Program-made: the position numbers and the translations under genes
Shown here: piece by piece, positions 60,230 to 64,000 of the stretch
Layout: each line of letters begins with the position of its first letter
Position numbering within the stretch: position 1 is the first letter of the stretch
The notes under the pieces: model-generated
Told to the model about the DNA's origin: nothing
What the model saw: only the letters and a program-made list of their open reading frames with translations
Database searches by the model: none
Source: Myxococcales bacterium
GTDB lineage: Bacteria > Myxococcota_A > Polyangia > Polyangiales > Polyangiaceae
Direction of reading: 5' to 3'
NCBI GenBank assembly: GCA_004193285.1
Contig: SECP01000049.1
Span: forward strand, 1 to 64,000
Length of the DNA: 64,000 nt

Positions 60230-61774
60230 TCACTTGGGCGGCTTCGGCGGCACGTCTTCGTTCTGAACGCACGCCGAAAGGTCGAACAGCATGAAGGCGA
60301 CCGCCTTCTCCTGCGCGGAGAGCTCTCGCATCTCACAGCTGGCGGGGAAACCCAGAGCGTTCGCCTCCGAGTTGTCGTCGATAGACGCGACGTGGAGGTC
60401 CGTGAACACGGCGCGGCCGCAGATTTGGTCTTCAGGCGCGCCAATGGGGGCGTTGAAGGACATGTACTGCACGGCCTTGGGCGCGTCCGCGTAGTTGGGG
60501 TTGTTGACGGTGATCCACTCGCGCGCCACCTCCGCGTTGACGGCTTGGATGTCGTCGCGCGGGTAGGTCAGCTCCATGGAGCCTTGCGCCGTGGACGCGC
60601 CCACGTTCAGCAGCCACTTTGCTAGCGCCTCCCCCTTCGGGAAAGACTGGTTGATGGTGCCGGGCTGCGGGGTGCCGTCCCCGTTGGGGTTTTGGCGGGT
60701 ACCTGCGGGATTGATGGGCCGACGGAGCCAGGTGCCAGTCGAGGGCACCGGGTCCGGACCGTTGCCGAACCAGATCGCGTGCCAGTGGGAAGCGAAGACG
60801 CGGCCACCGGCGGCCGCGTAGTCGTACATCGCTTGCCGAGCCGTCATCGGCTTTTCCTGCTCGTTCTCGCCGCCCTCGCACGACAGCAGGGCGATGTCGT
60901 ACTTCATCAAGCTCTCTTTGGTGGACCAAAGCTCAGTCGCGGCCGTGATCGCCCCGCCGCCGTGCGCAGCGTCGAAGGCCGTGACGGGGACGTGGTCGCG
61001 GGCGTTCCGCCGGTAACCACCGACGTACAAATGGATTCGGCCGTCCCCCGAAGCCGGCGTGAACTCCGCCGGGTCCACCCCCATCCTCAGCGGCAAGCAC
61101 TCGAGCTGGTCGGCTCCGCCGACCGCGATCGCCATCCGCGGGATGTCACCCTCGGCCTTGTTGCGCGGCAGGCGAGTGACTTGCGGGTCCGTGAGCGCGG
61201 TGTCCGCGCAGCCGGCGACGTTGGGGACGACGAGTTGCCGGCGCCATTTGCCGACCTGAATGACGAGCGGGATGTTGGCGCCGGCCGGGGCGTCCGTCAG
61301 AACGAACCCGCCCGTCTCGTCCGTCACCGCGGACGTGACCGGGTTCAGCACCTTGGCGTCGCAGCGGTCGCACGTGGCGCCCTCCGTGAAGGGCTCCACC
61401 GGGGAGTTCGGCACGTAAACGAGCACGTTGTAGAGCGGCACCTTGCCGGCGGGGTCGTAGACCTTGCCGGTGATGGTCGTCTTCGGCATGCCGACGCACG
61501 AGGGAACGGCGCAAGCGAGGCCCTGGCACGGGCCGCCGGTGCCCGGCTCTGTCCCTACCCCACCCAGCGAAATGGAGCCGGCGGAGCTGCCCGGACCGCC
61601 TGCGCTGGAGGCCGCCGATCCCCCGGTCGCGGGAGAAGCGCCAGTGCCCCCAGGGGGGTCCACGGTACCGGGCGCCTCTTTCGATGAGCACGCCAGCAAA
61701 ACGAGGGCTACGGAGCCGAGCGAACAAACAAACGACAAGCGACGAAGCGTCGTCGCGCTCTTGCGATTGGTCAT
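60230..61774 (-). CDS. Lipoprotein with Gly/Ser linker and carboxypeptidase-regulatory-like domain
   Basis: A protein of 514 aa from the ATG at 61774, with AAGG 8 bases upstream; the frame to 61837 adds a Cys-rich stretch without support. The signal peptide SFVCSLGSVALVLLAC has lipobox LLAC. A Gly/Ser/Ala linker (about 35-80) follows. A CarboxypepD_reg-like beta module (about 95-175, ITGKVYDPAGKVPLYNVLVYVP) and a large C-terminal region come next. That region has a GATase-like stretch (KYDIALLSCEGGENEQ and GGRVFASHWHAIWFGN) where the Cys and His could be catalytic. It is probably surface-located. A few similar lipoproteins exist in related genomes. Confidence 0.8.
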   Translation of the reverse strand: MTNRKSATTLRRLSFVCSLGSVALVLLACSSKEAPGTVDPPGGTGASPATGGSAASSAGGPGSSAGSISLGGVGTEPGTGGPCQGLACAVPSCVGMPKTTITGKVYDPAGKVPLYNVLVYVPNSPVEPFTEGATCDRCDAKVLNPVTSAVTDETGGFVLTDAPAGANIPLVIQVGKWRRQLVVPNVAGCADTALTDPQVTRLPRNKAEGDIPRMAIAVGGADQLECLPLRMGVDPAEFTPASGDGRIHLYVGGYRRNARDHVPVTAFDAAHGGGAITAATELWSTKESLMKYDIALLSCEGGENEQEKPMTARQAMYDYAAAGGRVFASHWHAIWFGNGPDPVPSTGTWLRRPINPAGTRQNPNGDGTPQPGTINQSFPKGEALAKWLLNVGASTAQGSMELTYPRDDIQAVNAEVAREWITVNNPNYADAPKAVQYMSFNAPIGAPEDQICGRAVFTDLHVASIDDNSEANALGFPASCEMRELSAQEKAVAFMLFDLSACVQNEDVPPKPPK

Positions 61775-62068
61775 GGCATGCCTTGGCCTCGGAGCACACG
61801 CACACCCTGAGGCTCTGTTAGTGTGCCCTGACCCCACAAACAGCAGTCAAGTTTCGCAATCGGGTAAAAGTGAAGTCGTGCCACTCGGGCGCTCGCGTCT
61901 GCGCGACGCGCGCGAGACTGAGCTTCGCGCGGGTATGCTTGCTCGGAACGCGCGCCTTCCGTCAATCGCCCAGCGCGCACGCACTCAACGTCAGAAATAG
62001 CAAAGAGCCCGGTGTTTCTTGCGAAACAGCCGGGCTCTTTGGCTTCTTGTTTCGTTAGCGGAACTTGG
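61775..62068. other. Gap between the lipoprotein start and the end of lon
   Basis: A 294-base stretch. Apart from the hairpin at 62002-62040 I see no gene or clear regulatory motif. A TTGACT lies on the minus strand near 61850 but without a convincing -10 element. Confidence 0.5.
62002..62040 (-). terminator. Probable terminator of lon
   Basis: A long hairpin has an 11-bp outer stem (AAAGAGCCCGG / CCGGGCTCTTT) and a 6-bp inner stem (TGTTTC / GAAACA) with one bulged base. On the minus strand it is followed by TTTGCTATTT, so termination is likely but not strong. Confidence 0.65.
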
Positions 62069-64000
62069 TCAGTTCGCGCTCGGCGTCTGCGCCGATTCAC
62101 GCTTCGCCACTTCGTCCAGGTAAGCCTGCGACGGTTGCGGCATCGACTCGAGCGCGGCCTCCAGCACCTCGTCGAGCTTGCTCACGAACACGAACTCCAG
62201 CTCGTCACGGACTTCCTTCGGCACTTCGTCCAGATCCGCCTTGTTCCGCTCTGGCACCAAAACTCGCTTGATACCGGCACGGTGGGCGGCGAGCGTCTTC
62301 TCTTTCAGACCACCGATGGGCAGCACGCGACCACGGAGCGAGATCTCCCCCGTCATCGCCACGTCGTGCCGCACCCGGATGCCGGTGAGCAGCGAGACGA
62401 TGGCGGTGAACATGGTGATGCCCGCGGACGGCCCATCCTTGGGCATACCGCCCGCGGGGATGTGCACGTGAAGGTCGCTCTTCTCCAAGAAGTCCTTGGG
62501 AATTCCGTACTTCTCCGCGTTGGTCCGCACGTAGGAGAGGGCCGCGTGAGCGCTCTCCTTCATGACGTCACCGAGCTGCCCGGTGAGCTGCAGCTTGCCC
62601 GTCCCGAACATGCGAGTCGCCTCGATGAACAGGATTTCGCCGCCGACGCTCGTCCACGCTAGCCCCGTGACGACGCCGGTTTCTTCCGTGCGCTCCGCCA
62701 CGTCACTCGTGAACTTGATGGCGCCCAGGTACTCCCGCAGGTCGTCCTCGCTCTTGATGACGCGGGGCGTGTTGTCACCCTCTGCCACCTTGACCGCGAC
62801 TCCGCGGATGACGCTGGCGATCGTGCGCTCCAGGCTGCGCACGCCGGCTTCCCGGGTGTAGTGCTCGATGAGCTCTTCCACCGCTTCGTCCGTGATCGTG
62901 AGTTGCTCCGGCTTGAGGCCGTGCTCCTCCAGCTGCTTGGGGATCAAGTGCTGGCGAGAGATCGCCAGCTTCTCGCGCCGGGTGTAGCCCGGGATCTCCA
63001 GGATCTCCATGCGGTCCCGCAGGGGCGGGGGGATGGGATCGGCCACGTTCGCCGTGGCCACGAACATCACGTTCGACAAGTCGTACGGGATCTCCAGGTA
63101 GTGATCGGCGAAGGAGTTGTTCTGCTCGGGGTCCAACACCTCCAGGAGGGCGGCGCTGGGGTCACCGCGGAAGTCGTGACCAATCTTGTCGACCTCGTCC
63201 ATCATGAAGACGGGGTTCACGGTGCCGGACTTCTTCATCCCCTGGATGATTTGGCCGGGCAGAGCGCCCACGTACGTACGGCGGTGGCCACGAATGGCCG
63301 CTTCGTCGTGCACGCCACCGAGCGAGACGCGAACGAACTTGCGTCCGAGCGCGCGCGCGATGGACTTGCCGAGCGAAGTCTTACCGACGCCGGGCGGGCC
63401 CAAGAGGCACAAAATCGGCCCCTTCTTGTCCTTCTTCAGCTTGCGGACGGCCAGGTACTCGACGATGCGCTTCTTGACCTTGTCCAGACCGTAATGGTCC
63501 TCGTCCAAGACCTTCCGCACCTCGGCGATGTCCATGTTGTCTTCCGTGGTGTTGGTCCACGGCAGATCCAGGATCCAGTCCAGGTACGTGCGGACGACGG
63601 TGTACTCGGCCGAGCCCACCTGCATCGAGCGCAGACGCTTGAGCTGCTTCTTCGCGACGCTGTCCGCCTCGCTCGGCAAGCTGGCTTTGGAGATGCGCTC
63701 TTCCAGGCCGTCCAAGTCGCCTTGGTCGCCGTCGTCTTCGCCCAGCTCTTCCTTGATGGCCTTGAGCTGCTGGCGCAGCACGTACTCGCGCTGGTTTTTG
63801 CCCATCTCCTCTTTGATTTGCGAGTTGATGCGCTCGCGCATCTTGAGGATCTCGAGCTGGCGAGTGAGCAGGCGCAGCACCTTGCGGATGCGCTCCTTCA
63901 CCTCGACCGTCTCGATGAGCTGGGCCTTCTCCTCCACCGGTGCGTCCAGGTTCGCGGCCACCAAGTCCGCCAAGGCGCCGGGCGCCTGGATGGAGTCGAT
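62069..64000 (-). CDS. lon: ATP-dependent Lon protease, N-terminus cut by window edge
   Basis: The window holds 643 residues of the C-terminal part, and the frame is open to the last base, so the gene starts beyond 64000. A coiled-coil end of the N-domain is visible (RINSQIKEEMGKNQREYVLRQQLKAIKEELGED). The AAA+ domain has GPPGVGKTSLGKSIARALGRKFVRVSLGGVHDEAAIRGHRRTYVGALPG (Walker A and pore loop) and VFMMDEVDKIG (Walker B). The protease domain has the catalytic Ser in KDGPSAGITM and Lys in GLKEKTLAAHRAGIK. Lon degrades misfolded and regulatory proteins; M. xanthus has two, LonV and LonD, and which one this is cannot be told. Confidence 0.96.
   Translation of the reverse strand: MDSIQAPGALADLVAANLDAPVEEKAQLIETVEVKERIRKVLRLLTRQLEILKMRERINSQIKEEMGKNQREYVLRQQLKAIKEELGEDDGDQGDLDGLEERISKASLPSEADSVAKKQLKRLRSMQVGSAEYTVVRTYLDWILDLPWTNTTEDNMDIAEVRKVLDEDHYGLDKVKKRIVEYLAVRKLKKDKKGPILCLLGPPGVGKTSLGKSIARALGRKFVRVSLGGVHDEAAIRGHRRTYVGALPGQIIQGMKKSGTVNPVFMMDEVDKIGHDFRGDPSAALLEVLDPEQNNSFADHYLEIPYDLSNVMFVATANVADPIPPPLRDRMEILEIPGYTRREKLAISRQHLIPKQLEEHGLKPEQLTITDEAVEELIEHYTREAGVRSLERTIASVIRGVAVKVAEGDNTPRVIKSEDDLREYLGAIKFTSDVAERTEETGVVTGLAWTSVGGEILFIEATRMFGTGKLQLTGQLGDVMKESAHAALSYVRTNAEKYGIPKDFLEKSDLHVHIPAGGMPKDGPSAGITMFTAIVSLLTGIRVRHDVAMTGEISLRGRVLPIGGLKEKTLAAHRAGIKRVLVPERNKADLDEVPKEVRDELEFVFVSKLDEVLEAALESMPQPSQAYLDEVAKRESAQTPSAN

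Overview
The window is about 64 kb of GC-rich DNA that reads like the chromosome of a myxobacterium, probably of the Sorangium/Polyangium side of the order. This is inferred from gene content: an MglA-type motility GTPase, an NtrC-type regulator beside a pilin cluster, a Ser/Thr kinase with a C-terminal membrane anchor, a receiver/DUF4388-like protein, a private Hsp70/J-protein pair, stand-alone sigma-region-4 and MerR-like regulators, and many lipoproteins with Gly/Ala/Ser-rich linkers. Genes are tightly packed with many 1-4 base start/stop overlaps. I saw no tRNA, rRNA, CRISPR array, insertion sequence or prophage.

Region 1 (1-12.2 kb). A 5'-truncated PEGA-repeat membrane protein is followed by a co-directional minus-strand block. 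In transcription order the block holds an NtrC/PilR-like sigma-54 activator, a UDP-galactopyranose-mutase-like FAD enzyme, a GT-C-type membrane glycosyltransferase, four type IV pilin-like proteins, a TPR protein and a TMTC/PMT-like membrane protein with a TPR tail. All four pilins carry an Asp-rich DLDGDG-type loop. One pilin has a near-consensus -24/-12 promoter with a possible upstream activator site. This looks like a pilin export/glycosylation island and is the best candidate for an undescribed system.

Region 2 (12.2-25.4 kb). Here lie a lipoprotein, an MglA-like GTPase with a long tail downstream of a zinc-ribbon rhomboid protease, an ECF sigma/anti-sigma/lipoprotein operon, and a J-domain/TPR protein, Hsp70 and a winged-helix-type protein in a row. 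An M1-type secreted metallopeptidase and an integral membrane protein follow.

Region 3 (25.4-34.9 kb). This region has secreted proteins and lipoproteins, an argB-pseudouridine synthase-secreted protein operon, a glycogen-synthase-fold protein lacking its catalytic motifs, and purH closed by a strong terminator.

Region 4 (35-43.7 kb). A ParA-like ATPase with two zinc-finger modules is translationally coupled to a small ribbon-helix-helix-like protein. Next come a YcxB-like membrane protein, a monooxygenase divergent from an HxlR regulator with a clear 22-bp operator, a cyclase, a truncated haemoglobin, an M19 dipeptidase, two DNA-binding regulators and an alpha/beta-hydrolase-fold protein with Gly at the nucleophile position.

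Region 5 (43.8-64 kb). An SPFH protein, a Ser/Thr kinase and a membrane-anchored receiver protein form a signalling unit. They are followed by a HEAT-like protein, a SPOR protein, a sugar nucleotidyltransferase, lipoproteins, a rhomboid pseudoprotease, pyrB, hom, a secreted Cys/His protein, a polyphosphate-glucokinase-like ROK kinase, a large lipoprotein and the 3' part of lon.
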